This document shows, one piece after another, positions 1 to 11,016 of a stretch of DNA of 64,000 bases. The notes beneath the pieces were generated by a model that saw only the letters and a list, made by a program, of their open reading frames with translations, searched no databases and was not told the origin of the DNA. The first letter of the stretch is position 1. The number at the start of each line of letters is the position of its first letter. Made by a program: the position numbers and the translations under genes. The DNA is from Linum tenue. Lineage: Eukaryota; Streptophyta; Magnoliopsida; Malpighiales; Linaceae. Location: positions 27,631,608 through 27,695,607 of the forward strand of contig CAMGYJ010000010.1 in the NCBI GenBank assembly GCA_946122785.1. Reading direction: 5' to 3'.

Positions 1-354
1 ACTTCAAGTTGTACCATAAAAGTAAAAAAAACTAAAACTAAAACACCAATACTTTATAGAATTGTAAAATTCCTCTTTTACATGACCTTTGATATTTATT
101 AAAAGTACTTTCAGTAGTTAATCAGTCAAACACTCAACTGTACTTCTTTAAAACTTTTTTATAAGCTATAGGAAAAACCATTGCAAAAGATTCAGCATGA
201 CCAAACTAGTCATATATACCGAAATATATGGTGTACGTTAGGCATACTCATATTGAATAATCATAAGAGATTATATTAAATTTTTTTCTTGGAAAATGTA
301 CTTGTCATATAGTTTCAAATAATGTATAATTGCTAAATCTTTCCATATCAGGCT
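1..354. other. AT-rich spacer
   Basis: No gene is visible. The short stretch at about 228-250 (tggtgtacgttaggcatact) resembles the arm of the fold-back cluster at 23214-23628, so a decayed copy of that repeat may lie here. Nothing else is recognised. Confidence 0.5.
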
Positions 355-586
355 CTGATCAATTAGTAGAGTTCCTAATGATTCATAGGTTAGACTAATC
401 GGGGGTTAAAGAGGCTTTTTGATAAATTGAGCAATTGACTAATAAAGCTTTTTTTTTGTACGTGGAGACCTTTTTCTTATAATATTCTCTTGATAAAACT
501 CTTTATTATAATTGTAAATCTCACTCTACAGTATAGCGAATCTACATCTAACCTATGAATCCTTAGGAACTCTACTAATCGATCAG
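355..586. repeat. MITE-like element with 40-bp terminal inverted repeats
   Basis: The left arm 355-394 begins ctgatcaattagtagagttc. The right arm 547-586 is its reverse complement with two mismatches. The 232-bp unit is AT-rich and has no coding capacity, which is the shape of a MITE. No target duplication could be assigned at the edges, so the superfamily is unknown and the true ends may lie a few bases outside the arms. Confidence 0.75.
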
Positions 587-659
587 TATTTGCTGATGCG
601 ATCGTGTAAATAGTGCTTGTAAAACTTGCCAACGGCCGCGAAAAGTTGAACGGTATAAT

Positions 660-667
660 ATTGCAAG
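660..667. repeat. Left target-site duplication of hAT 1 (ATTGCAAG)
   Basis: This 8-bp direct repeat is identical to 10400-10407. The perfect match argues for a fairly recent insertion. Confidence 0.95.
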
Positions 668-2268
668 TAGGCTTGGCAACGGGGCGGATCGGGGCCGGGT
701 ACCCCGGATCCGTTGCCCACCCACCATGGGCCTCGGGTATCCCCGTCCCCGGCCCAAACGGATTTGCGGGCTTGGATGGATAGCCATCACCGTACCCAAT
801 GGTTAATCGGGTGCCCGCGGGTCTATAATACCCGTTACCAAATCATGAAAAAAAAAATACAACAAAATTCTGGAAACTGGACACTTTATTGATATTTCAT
901 ACTGACTGGTCTGTTTAAACTTAAAAAGACTTCAAAGTTCAAATAAACAACTGAAACTCTGAAAGCTTGCCAAGCAGCTCAGCAACAACAACCAAAAACA
1001 ACTTCTGTTTCCTGTTTATGACTAGAAATGATCAAATCAAAATATCAAATGAACCAAACAACCAAATAGAAGGACGTTCCCAAAATTCTAAATCTTATCC
1101 AAAAACAGTAGAATGAAATAGGTTCAAGCAACAGCAACAGCAACGCAGCAACATTCCAGCAACATCGAATCATTGAGAATTGAGAAATCATCCACCCGAC
1201 CACCCCTGACCCTCATTCCAATCGATGTAAACCAGCAGACCAACAATCATCAATTGAAACTGAATAAATTACACACAAGAGCAATGATTAAGTTAGTAAA
1301 GACTAAATGAAAAACTGTCAAAAACGACAACAAATAAAGACAATTATACCTTGGTCCCACAGCAGATTACCAATCAGTCTTCATGGGCAAATGGTGATCT
1401 CATTAAGGTGAGTTCTGGACCTGAAAAAGTGAAACAATGCAAGTATAAGTATGAAATAATAGAAATTAGAACACATTATGGAAAAATGATAATTTGATCT
1501 TACCACCAGGTTCTGCCTCTTCCACAGTTGTATCTTCGAGTGTCATTGTTGAGAAGAGTCCATCCAATGCCTCCACAGCAGCCTCCGAATCTGCAGAGAA
1601 CCAGTTCAATGACTTAATACTATTATTAAAACGTAAAGCAATAAACTTGAGAGATATAGTTGCATTTTACCTCGTTGCATGTCCTCCATTATCCAACTCC
1701 TAGTACACATCATTGCCTCCACAGTCGAATAATGCAGCCTGCTCCGGTGAGGGTCTAACAACCTCCCACCAGAACTAAATGCACTCTCAGAAGGAACAGA
1801 AGTAATAGGGATTGCCAGAAAGTCCCTTGCGATTGATTGCAAGGTAGGATACTTCAAACCATTCAATTTCCACCACAAGAGCAGATCAAACTCTGCTATG
1901 CGAGGAATGATATCCTCAGCAAGATACATATCCAACTCAGTTGTAATCAAGGAAGTCTTACTCTTTTTCCTTTGGCTTACAAAGAGTTCAAAGTCAAGTT
2001 CAGTGGCAGAGGCAGATCCAGAACCAGAAGAAGAAGTTCCAGTTTCAGAACCAGATTTTTTCTCAGCTTTGGTTTGATAATCACGAATCAAACCACATAT
2101 CATTTGCTTGATATTCTCAGCAACCAAACCAGTTTCAGTATTCCCAAACTTTCCAGCATAGTATTCAATCACATGGAGTTTATATCTAGGATCCAAAACA
2201 ACCGATACAGCAAGCACAAGATGGATATCATCCCAGTACTTATCAAACTTCAGTGACATTTGACTAGC

Positions 2269-4593
2269 TGTAACACCCTACCCTATACGTATTACCTAAT
2301 CATATTGTTCATACAATTGCAGCGGAAATAATCTCGGGTGTTACATTACTTATCAAAATTTACCAGAATAAAATTTCGACATGAATTACTCGCGTAATGG
2401 GCTAACAGTTCTTCCATCTGATCCTGCAAAATAATTCATCTAAATCCATGCATTCATAGACAAACATATACACTCACTGCCATATGCATTGGCTTTTCAT
2501 AGCCATAGTCACAGTTTCATGTTACACAACTGCATACTATACTGATACATGCTATAATAATCACAACTTACACCACCACCACACACATATACACATATAA
2601 TCAACTTTCCAAACTTGTGGATATCTCACACTACATCAAAAGCTAATATGCACATGAAAATGTTCTGAAAACATTTTTTACAAAAAGGTGTGGATCACTG
2701 GCCAAAATCCCGAGTAGTAGTCCAAGCACAGAATAGTTGAAGACCATACCTCATCTTGCCTTCAACTCTTGCTCCTCTCCCACCTAATACTTATCTACTG
2801 CTGCTATTGATAATCTGCTTACACATGGCATAAGCAGAGATAAAGGATAAAGAGGGTCAGCTCATAGCTGAGTGAGATAATCATAGCATCGTGAGTTCAT
2901 AACAGAGCATACCCCTACCATACATCTAGCAAACAAGCCAAAGCACTAGGATCAGACCTCAGGCATCCGACATCCCACTAGGCAAAAGACTCAACCACAT
3001 TGACTTATGCATATGCATCTTATCATGTTTTAATCATAGGCGCCTGGCTACTCCCATGCTATTAACTCTCCCGGGAAACATACCCCACATCCCGTCGGAT
3101 GTAGTCATACATACCCCAACATCCCGTCGGATGTGGTCATACATACCCCACACCACTATGGGTGTAGTCATACCCCGACACCGCTCTGGGTGTGGTCATA
3201 TCTCGTAAGAAATCTTCAGTCACCACCACATGAGAGGTGTGACTATCATACATATCATAATAGAGTAATAGCATAGGGAGCCCTAATTACTATGTAGTTG
3301 ACCGTGAGACCACAACACTCATATTTGGTATCCTTATACATGATTCATATCTCATCTTGCTTAATCATAATTCATTACTTGCACATGTACTTGACCTGGC
3401 CATAATTGGCTCAACATAGGTAAACCAGGAGTCGTATAATTGCACTTCATCGGGATAAACCCTCGTGCAAGTCATCCTCCTTAAATATCATAATATCACC
3501 ATGAGATATATATTTTCCCACTTGTACATCCAAATACATCAATCATGAATGTCATACCCAATCACCTTTTCGAACCATCATAAGGCAAATCAACAGTCAA
3601 GCCCACAATTTGCAACATATACGAAATCATCAGCATAAACAAGGTTCATATCGATTAGGGCAAGTCAATAATATCATACAGCAATCCAGGGTTCAACATA
3701 TCGCACAAAAGTTCATACACCCCTAATCATGCCATTCTAGTTCACCTAGGTCAATTCTAAGCATCAACATAATTATCGTGATACGACAAACCCGGTATGC
3801 CGTGCTAATCCCTCACCAGTTCTGGTCGTTTAAACACCGGTTCTAGCCTCCCGTACTAAAACGTCAATTTCACGAACGAACCCCGAATTAAAATCCGAGA
3901 CCGCCCTAATATCCCCTGCAGTATCCCCGTCAATATTAGTTCTAGGCTCCGGGTCAAATTCTTGATAAAAGCACATCAAACCCTGGCCGGAGCTAAATTC
4001 AGCAATTAGGACCCCGACCTAAATAATAGCCGAAATTCATGGATTAGAACTAGAGGATTGATTACCTCGCTGCAGGAAGCTCGTATATGAAATTTGAGCT
4101 CAATCCGGCTTCCGGATACTCCGAAACCCTAATTTTGCTTATCGGGAATTCAAGAAATTCCTGAACCAAAAACTCGTTTTAAAGCTCTAAATCGATAAAT
4201 CACGATGAATAGATGAATTAGGCATTACTTACGGGATTTTTGGATCACTAGAACTCAAGAATTGTGCTTAGGAATTTTCGCCCGACGTTCCCCTGAACTC
4301 TTCCGCTTGCTCTGTATCTCTCGGTTCTCGGCAATTAAAAGGAAGAAAGGAATGAGATGGAAATGGAAATGGACCGGAGGGGGGCATTTGCTGTATATAT
4401 ATAAAGAGTAAAGCGCCGCTTAACTTTCCTTTACTTTTTACTTTTCTAATTATATATATATATAATTAATACGTATACTTATCCGATCGATCGATAATCC
4501 TATTTTCGCCGAAATACTGTCAAAACACTCGATTTTAAATCGTGAAATTTTCTAGCGATCGAAATATGGGTTTTGCCGGAACGGGATGTTACA
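2269..4593 (-). repeat. 3' LTR of the non-autonomous element
   Basis: This 2325-bp repeat starts TGTAACACCC and ends GATGTTACA, and is nearly identical to 5359-7678. It contains small direct repeats around 3085-3200 (the accccacatcccgtcggatg series) and a TA run near 4450. Confidence 0.93.
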
Positions 4594-4596
4594 ATT

Positions 4597-4606
4597 CTCC
4601 CCTCCT
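4597..4606 (-). other. Polypurine tract
   Basis: On the minus strand this reads AGGAGGGGAG and lies 3 bp inside the 3' LTR, the expected priming site for second-strand synthesis. The autonomous relative has the same tract at 54027-54036 and 61282-61291. Confidence 0.9.
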
Positions 4607-5343
4607 TAAAAAGATTTCGTCCCCGAAATCTAACCTTGAGTTGTACCCTTAGTCCGCTTACTTACCCTAAGGTTATTACCTGACTCTTAGGTTAGGAGAT
4701 CTAAATTACATAAATAAATTCATAACACCTCAAGTTCCCAATATAAGGTTTCAAAAACCTATATCAGGTTATCACAACAAAAGCACATCAACAAGTTCAA
4801 AAGCATAATTCACTAAACCAAGTTATTAACCTGCAAGGTAGATTGCCACTAACACAAGGTTATATGAACCTACAAAATGGTTACCACCGCATCATCAAGA
4901 TTCATATCTCTATTCAAATATCTACCATCACAATTCATCATGTTAGCACAGCCTAAACCCAACTGCATTGCATAGCTAGCCACCATGCTTCTCAATTGGT
5001 TAGTAGGATTTCTAGAACAACTTCTGTGCGAGCTACAAGGAAATATTGGCCATAACTTGATCCACACACCATTAAAAATTTCTGTCAAAATCATTACTTG
5101 GACAACAAGATAAAAACTCCACATATTTTCAGAAATCTCTTAAACCATAAAATTTTCAAGATTCCTTCAAATACTCAAAATCATGTTTGACCATATGCAA
5201 CAGACTATGCAACACATCATCACCTTTGGTCCCAATCCTGGAAAGTTTAGTGCAAATACAGGTATGGAGTACTCCCTCCCCTTCTGAGGGTGATCAGTCC
5301 TCAAGAGTGAAAGTAACATACCCATAATGCAGAAAACAAACCA

Positions 5344-5355
5344 GCTCTGATACCA
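5344..5355 (-). other. Primer-binding site, tRNA-iMet type
   Basis: Read on the minus strand this is TGGTATCAGAGC, complementary to the 3' end of plant initiator methionine tRNA. It lies 3 bp from the 5' LTR, as expected. Confidence 0.93.
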
Positions 5356-5358
5356 AAC

Positions 5359-7678
5359 TGTAACACCCTACCCTATACGTATTACCTAATCATATTGTTC
5401 ATACAATTGCAGCGGAAATAATCTCGGGTGTTACATTACTTATCAAAATTTACCAGAATAAAATTTCGACATGAATTACTCGCGTAATGGGCTAACAGTT
5501 CTTCCATCTGATCCTGCAAAATAATTCATCTAAATCCATGCATTCATAGACAAACATATACACTCACTGCCATATGCATTGGCTTTTCATAGCCATAGTC
5601 ACAGTTTCATGTTACACAACTGCATACTATACTGATACATGCTATAATCATCACAACTTACACCACCACACACATATACACATATAATCAACTTTCCAAA
5701 CTTGTGGATATCTCACACTACATCAAAAGCTAATATGCACATGAAAATGTTCTGAAAACATTTTTTACAAAAAGGTGTGGATCACTGGCCAAAATCCCGA
5801 GTAGTAGTCCAAGCACAGAATAGTTGAAGACCATACCTCATCTTGCCTTCAACTCTTGCTCCTCTCCCACCTAATACTTATCTACTGCTGCTATTGATAA
5901 TCTGCTTACACATGGCATAAGCAGAGATAAAGGATAAAGAGGGTCAGCTCATAGCTGAGTGAGATAATCATAGCATCGTGAGTTCATAACAGAGCATACC
6001 CCTACCATACATCTAGCAAACAAGCCAAAGCACTAGGATCAGACCTCAGGCATCCGACATCCCACTAGGCAAAAGACTCAACCACATTGACTTATGCATA
6101 TGCATCTTATCATGTTTTAATCATAGGCGCCTGGCTACTCCCATGCTATTAACTCTCCCGGGAAACATACCCCACATCCCGTCGGATGTAGTCATACATA
6201 CCCCAACATCCCGTCGGATGTGGTCATACATACCCCACACCACTATGGGTGTAGTCATACCCCGACACCGCTCTGGGTGTGGTCATATCTCGTAAGAAAT
6301 CTTCAGTCACCACCACATGAGAGGTGTGACTATCATACATATCATAATAGAGTAATAGCATAGGGAGCCCTAATTACTATGTAGTTGACCGTGAGACCAC
6401 AACACTCATATTTGGTATCCTTATACATGATTCATATCTCATCTTGCTTAATCATAATTCATTACTTGCACATGTACTTGACCTGGCCATGATTGGCTCA
6501 ACATAGGTAAACCAGGAGTCGTATAATTGCACTTCATCGGGATAAACCCTCGTGCAAGTCATCCTCCTTAAATATCATAATATCACCATGAGATATATAT
6601 TTTCCCACTTGTACATCCAAATACATCAATCATGAATGTCATACCCAATCACCTTTTCGAACCATCATAAGGCAAATCAACAGTCAAGCCCACAATTTAC
6701 AACATATACGAAATCATCAGCATAAACAAGGTTCATATCGATTAGGGCAAGTCAATAATATCATACAGCAATCCAGGGTTCAACATATTGCACAAAAGTT
6801 CATACACCCCTAATCATGCCATTCTAGTTCACCTAGGTCAATTCTAAGCATCAACATAATTATCGTGATACGACAAACCCGGTATGCCGTGCTAATCCCT
6901 CACCAGTTCTGGTCGTTTAAACACCGGTTCTAGCCTCCCGTACTAAAACGTCAATTTCACGAACGAACCCCGAATTAAAATCCGAGACCGCCCTAATATC
7001 CCCTGCAGTATCCCCGTCAATATTAGTTCTAGGCTCCGGGTCAAATTCTTGATAAAACCACATCAAACCCTGGCCGGAGCTAAATTCAGCGATTAGGACC
7101 CCGACCTAAATAATAGCCGAAATTCATGGATTAGAACTAGAGGATTGATTACCTCGCTGCAGGAAGCTCGTATATGAAATTTGAGCTCAATCCGGCTTCC
7201 GGATACTCCGAAACCCTAATTTTGCTTATCGGGAATTCAAGAAATTCCTGAACCAAAAACTCGTTTTAAAGCTCTAAATCGATAAATCACGATGAATAGA
7301 TGAATTAGGCATTACTTACGGGATTTTTGGATCACTAGAACTCAAGAATTGTGCTTAGGAATTTTCCCCCGACGTTCCCCTGAACTCTTCCGCTTGCTCT
7401 GTATCTCTCGGTTCTCGGCAATTAAAAGGAAGAAAGGAATGAGATGGAAATGGAAATGGACCGGAGGGGGGCATTTGCTGTATATATATAAAGAGTAAAG
7501 CGCCGCTTAACTTTCCTTTACTTTTTACTTTTCTAATTATATATATATAATTAATACGTATACTTATCCGATCGATCGATAATCCTATTTTCGCCGAAAT
7601 ACTGTCAAAACACTCGATTTTAAATCGTGAAATTTTCTAGCGATCGAAATATGGGTTTTGCCGGAACGGGATGTTACA
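5359..7678 (-). repeat. 5' LTR of the non-autonomous element
   Basis: This 2320-bp repeat is the partner of 2269-4593. Differences seen include a 3-bp CAC indel near 2575/5664, several transitions, and a TA-repeat length change. It would carry the promoter for the minus-strand RNA. Confidence 0.93.
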
Positions 7679-9060
7679 CTAGCCATTCCAAAAATGACAG
7701 GATTGGGATCAAGACCCCACTCATTCAGTTTAAGTCTGAGATCACATATCTTAGGGAAGAACAGATTGGCAGTAGGATATTTGGAACCAGAGAACAACTC
7801 AGTAATCTCAGAAAAGATTTCCAGCTTCCCAATCACAGTAGAAGCAAATTCCCATTGTTCACCAGAAGGAACAGATGTGTAATGATTGTCTCTCAAACTC
7901 AAACGAAAGAAAACATCCTTGTAGGGAATAGCAACAGAGAGCATATGATAGGTGGAATTCCACCTAGTTGGACAATCAAGGACTAACTTTTTCTCAACAG
8001 ACAACTTAAGTTGCTTAGCAACTTCGAAGAAGGTTCGAACCCTCTTAGGTGTAGAATTCCAGTAAACTACACTCTCCCTAATCAAATTTATAGCATCCTT
8101 GATTGCATCCAAACCATCCCTTACAATCAAATTCAGAATATGAGCAGAACACCTCATATGAACCAATTTACCATCAAGCAACAAGTCACTGCTCAGAAGC
8201 TTAGTTCTCATGTGGAAAATCATGGAATCATTGGTGGTACAGTTGTCCAATGTGATTGAGGACAACTTACCATCAATGTTCCAATCCAAAAGACAGTCAA
8301 ACAACCTATCAGCAAGCCTTTCACTGGTGTGAGGGGCTGGAACATACATAAATCTCATCATTATGTTACGGAGTTTCCAAGAGTTATCAATGAAGTGACC
8401 AGTTACTGCCATATAACCCCTTTTCTGATTTCTGGCAGTCCACAAATCAGTTGTAATTGCAACCCTCCCCAGGTTACCATCAATAATTGTCTGATATTTA
8501 CCCCTTTCAACACCATACAAACTCAAAATGTCCTTTTTGACAGTGTTTCTACTAGGAACACTGAACTGAGGTTGAAGAGAACAGCAAAAACGTTTGAAAC
8601 CCACATGATCAACAAGGCTAAGGGGGTACTCATGGACCAGAATCATTGAGCAAAGTTCCTTCCTAGAAACCTCATAATTGTACTGAGAAGCAGAGAGTTG
8701 AGGATTTCCAGCAGGTTTATAGTTAGGCCCAAGTATTTTTTGAGAACCATCATGTATCCTCTTTTGGATACATGTTTTGATATGGGTTCTTAGGTGTGAA
8801 GTTCCATTACTTGTTTCCCCACCAAGGGATTTACGACAGTACTTACACCTAGCCTTCATAACCCCATTAACCCTAACTCGGTTAAAGTGAGGCCACACAT
8901 CAGAGGTTAATTTACGTTGAGCTTCAAGCTCCTCAACATTACCAGGTTGTTCAGGTTGAGGTTGGACAAGTTGTTCAGGTTGAGGTTGGACTTGGACACC
9001 ATTTTCAGGAGCATCCACATTGGGAGCAAGGTCAACATTTATAGCAGGAGCACCTTCCAT

Positions 9061-10399
9061 CTGACATAATATATATTAAGCCTTAGTTAATACTTAATAG
9101 TCATTAACTTAGTTACATGATTTAAATTTATACTAAGTCTTAATGTTTAGATGATCTGAACATTAAGCCTTAGTTAATAGTTATTAACTTAGTTATTAAC
9201 ATTAACTCATTAAGCCTTGCAAACAAACATCTCTAGCAGCAAAATCACGCTTACAGTTTCATTAATTTTACTTATTAGCTCGGTGAATCCACTGTTTGTT
9301 ACAACAAGTCGCAGCATTATGAACAAACAGTCAAACAGTCAAACACAGTGAGGTGAGGGCGTGAGGCTTAAGAGATAACTGGGATTACCTTCTCGGATTG
9401 GAGTTTTATGTGGACTGTCGAGTACCCAATGACAGTAGACCGCTCCTAACTGCTCACTGACTCTGTTCTGCTTCAGTTCTCCAAACCAGTAAACCCGATC
9501 TGGATCCAAACGAGACCAACCTAGCCCAAACAAGAGTGAACAAGAAGAGTCAGTGAACAAATAAAACACAAACCAAGTTAGAACTGGAATTTAATGCATG
9601 CATGTATGTATTATGAGACCACTAACCCTAGACAAGATCAAGAAACTTACCCTCGACGACTGGACTCTGTCTGCTTCAGTTCTCTAAACCAGTAAACCCG
9701 ATCCAAAGTTGCAAAGGAGACCAACCTAGCCCAAACAGAGCGAACAAGAAGAGTCAGTGAACAAATAAAACACAAACCAAGTTAGAACTGGAATTTCATG
9801 CATGCATGTATGTATTATGAAACTTAGACGAGATCTAGAAACTTACCCTCGACCTCGACGACTGGACTGTGTCTGGATGCTCGGGCGCTCGGCTAAATCC
9901 CTCGGTCTCTGCTCTCTGTTGACTCGACTTGGGTGTTCTTGTTCTCGATTTGAGAACTCAGAAGATGGCGTGGTGAGAACTGAGAAACGACCTCTGCCCT
10001 CTAAATCCCCCCTATATATACAAGTGGAAGAAGAGTCAGTAGAGAGTTAGGGGAACGGGGAATCAGGGAAGAAATTTGAAAGAAAAGAAAAGATAAGAAA
10101 CCCAGAAAGAAACTTATCTTTTCTCGAACTCGAAGAATCAGCGATTCGGACTTCCAACGAGGCAACGACTCGTTTTTGGACTGCGGCCGACGAAATCTTC
10201 GTCGGATGATTCCTCTTTGAGCCATGCAATTGGTCGAATGGAGGATTTGATGAGGGGAAATGACGAAAAATCGGCCAGATCGCGATTATCTAGCGATCTG
10301 ATCGCTAATCGCCAGAGAGGAGGCAGAGAGAAGAAGGAAACTAGGGTTTCTGTTCGATTTGGCGGATACCCGGATTTGGGCCCCGGCCTGCCATCCCTA
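9061..10399 (-). other. 5' non-coding region of hAT 1 with a tandem duplication
   Basis: This stretch lies between the right terminus and the transposase ATG. It holds an imperfect tandem duplication of about 200 bp: roughly 9460-9655 and 9660-9855 share blocks such as ccagtaaacccgatc, gaagagtcagtgaacaaata and catgcatgtatgtattatga. It probably contains promoter and 5'-UTR intron. Short open frames here have no recognisable domains. Confidence 0.65.
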
Positions 10400-10407
10400 A
10401 TTGCAAG
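10400..10407. repeat. Right target-site duplication of hAT 1 (ATTGCAAG)
   Basis: This is identical to 660-667 and follows immediately after the terminal CCCTA of the element. Confidence 0.95.
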
Positions 10408-10959
10408 TGGGGCTATCAATTGATCCATTTGGGAAGGGTAATGGGTATTTTGGTATTAATTTCACCCCACTAATTAGGAACCGGTTGGTAGTCATGTAAA
10501 TAATCTACCCCTTATTCTCAATTCACATAGTATCTCACATTTCATTGTTTTTCGTGTGTTATTTTAGAGCGGATATCATAAATATTATATTGATACACCA
10601 TGTAATTTGAGAATTCATGTTACCATGATATCTCCAATAATTTGAATTTTGAATTAACCTAAAGCATTTGATATCATGCTAAATTATGCACGCCTTGAAT
10701 TCATACAATCCAAGTAATGTAATAATTACATGAATTCTCACGAGCTCATCCACAAAACACATGATATGTTAAAGATTAATTTAATCTATAATACATGCTT
10801 ACAAACAACTCTTAAATTTGGATATATTTGGTTAATGCGGACCAAATCATAATCACCCTAATCAATAAGCACCCACAAATATACAATTTACACTTCCGCA
10901 ATTGAAGCACATGACTTTTTTTTTATCATAAGCACATGACTTTTTTTTTTTATTAGGGT
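10408..10959. other. AT-rich spacer between hAT 1 and the LINE
   Basis: No gene is visible. A direct repeat of agcacatgacttttttttt occurs twice at about 10910-10955. An inverted pair, ataatcaccctaat (about 10848) and attagggtgattat (about 10953), lies just before the LINE. Confidence 0.45.
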
Positions 10960-11016
10960 GATTATGTCCGGTCCGACTCGCAGCCGCAAGAAAACCCTCC
11001 GGCGTCCGATCCGACT

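Larger units (their letters stand above)
4594..5358 (-). other. Residual internal region with PPT and PBS but no gag-pol
   Basis: The 765 bp between the LTRs hold only the 3' untranslated part (4594 to about 4870) and the 5' leader (about 5020-5358) of the autonomous relative, with about 150 bp of other sequence between. No retroviral-type protein is encoded. An 84-codon frame at 4870-5124 has no recognisable domain. Confidence 0.85.
2269..7678 (-). mobile_element. Non-autonomous LTR retrotransposon (deleted Tekay/Del-like derivative)
   Basis: The element has two near-identical LTRs of about 2.32 kb around only 765 bp of internal DNA. It begins TGTAACACCC, ends GGGATGTTACA, and is flanked by the perfect 5-bp repeat CTAGC (2264-2268 and 7679-7683). 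A tRNA-iMet-type primer site and a polypurine tract are both present and place it on the minus strand. Both flanks of the internal region match the autonomous chromovirus at 51776-61278, including the CTCCCCTCC tract and the stretch gtgcgagctacaaggaaata, but gag-pol is absent. It is therefore an internal-deletion derivative that would need proteins from a related element to move. By eye the LTRs differ at roughly 8-10 positions, so insertion was recent. Confidence 0.93.
1374..9060 (-). pseudogene. hAT 1 transposase, four coding segments, disrupted by an LTR insertion
   Basis: The ATG at 9060 follows directly on a plausible AG acceptor, so a 5'-UTR intron is likely. The first segment, 9060-7679, encodes a proline/glutamine-rich N-terminus, a BED zinc finger (CKYC then HLRTHIKTC) and the RNase H-like core, with catalytic-type Asp at about 205 (TTDLW) and 272 (LDNCTTND). 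An LTR element interrupts it after residue ~460. The frame resumes at 2263 and runs to 1671, giving the C-terminal dimerisation domain with the conserved Glu in PSESAF (about 620). Two short exons, 1590-1504 and 1420-1374, fit GT-AG introns and end at TGA. Ignoring the insertion and one TSD copy, the segments keep phase throughout for about 702 aa, a normal length. No other stop or frameshift was seen. The small 3' exons are inferred from phase and splice sites. Confidence 0.88.
668..10399 (-). mobile_element. hAT transposon 1, interrupted by an LTR element
   Basis: The ends are imperfect short terminal inverted repeats: TAGGCTTGGCAAC at the left, and TAGGGATGGCAGG read inward from the right. 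The element is bracketed by a perfect 8-bp direct repeat, ATTGCAAG, at 660-667 and 10400-10407, which is the hAT target-duplication length. Inside, on the minus strand, is a BED-finger hAT transposase with a C-terminal dimerisation domain. The element spans 9732 bp, but 5410 bp of that plus a 5-bp duplication come from a later LTR insertion at 2269-7678, so the original element was about 4.3 kb. GC-rich subterminal stretches (about 668-780 and 10340-10399) are typical of the superfamily. Boundaries are read directly; the hAT assignment follows from TSD length plus the transposase. Confidence 0.95.
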
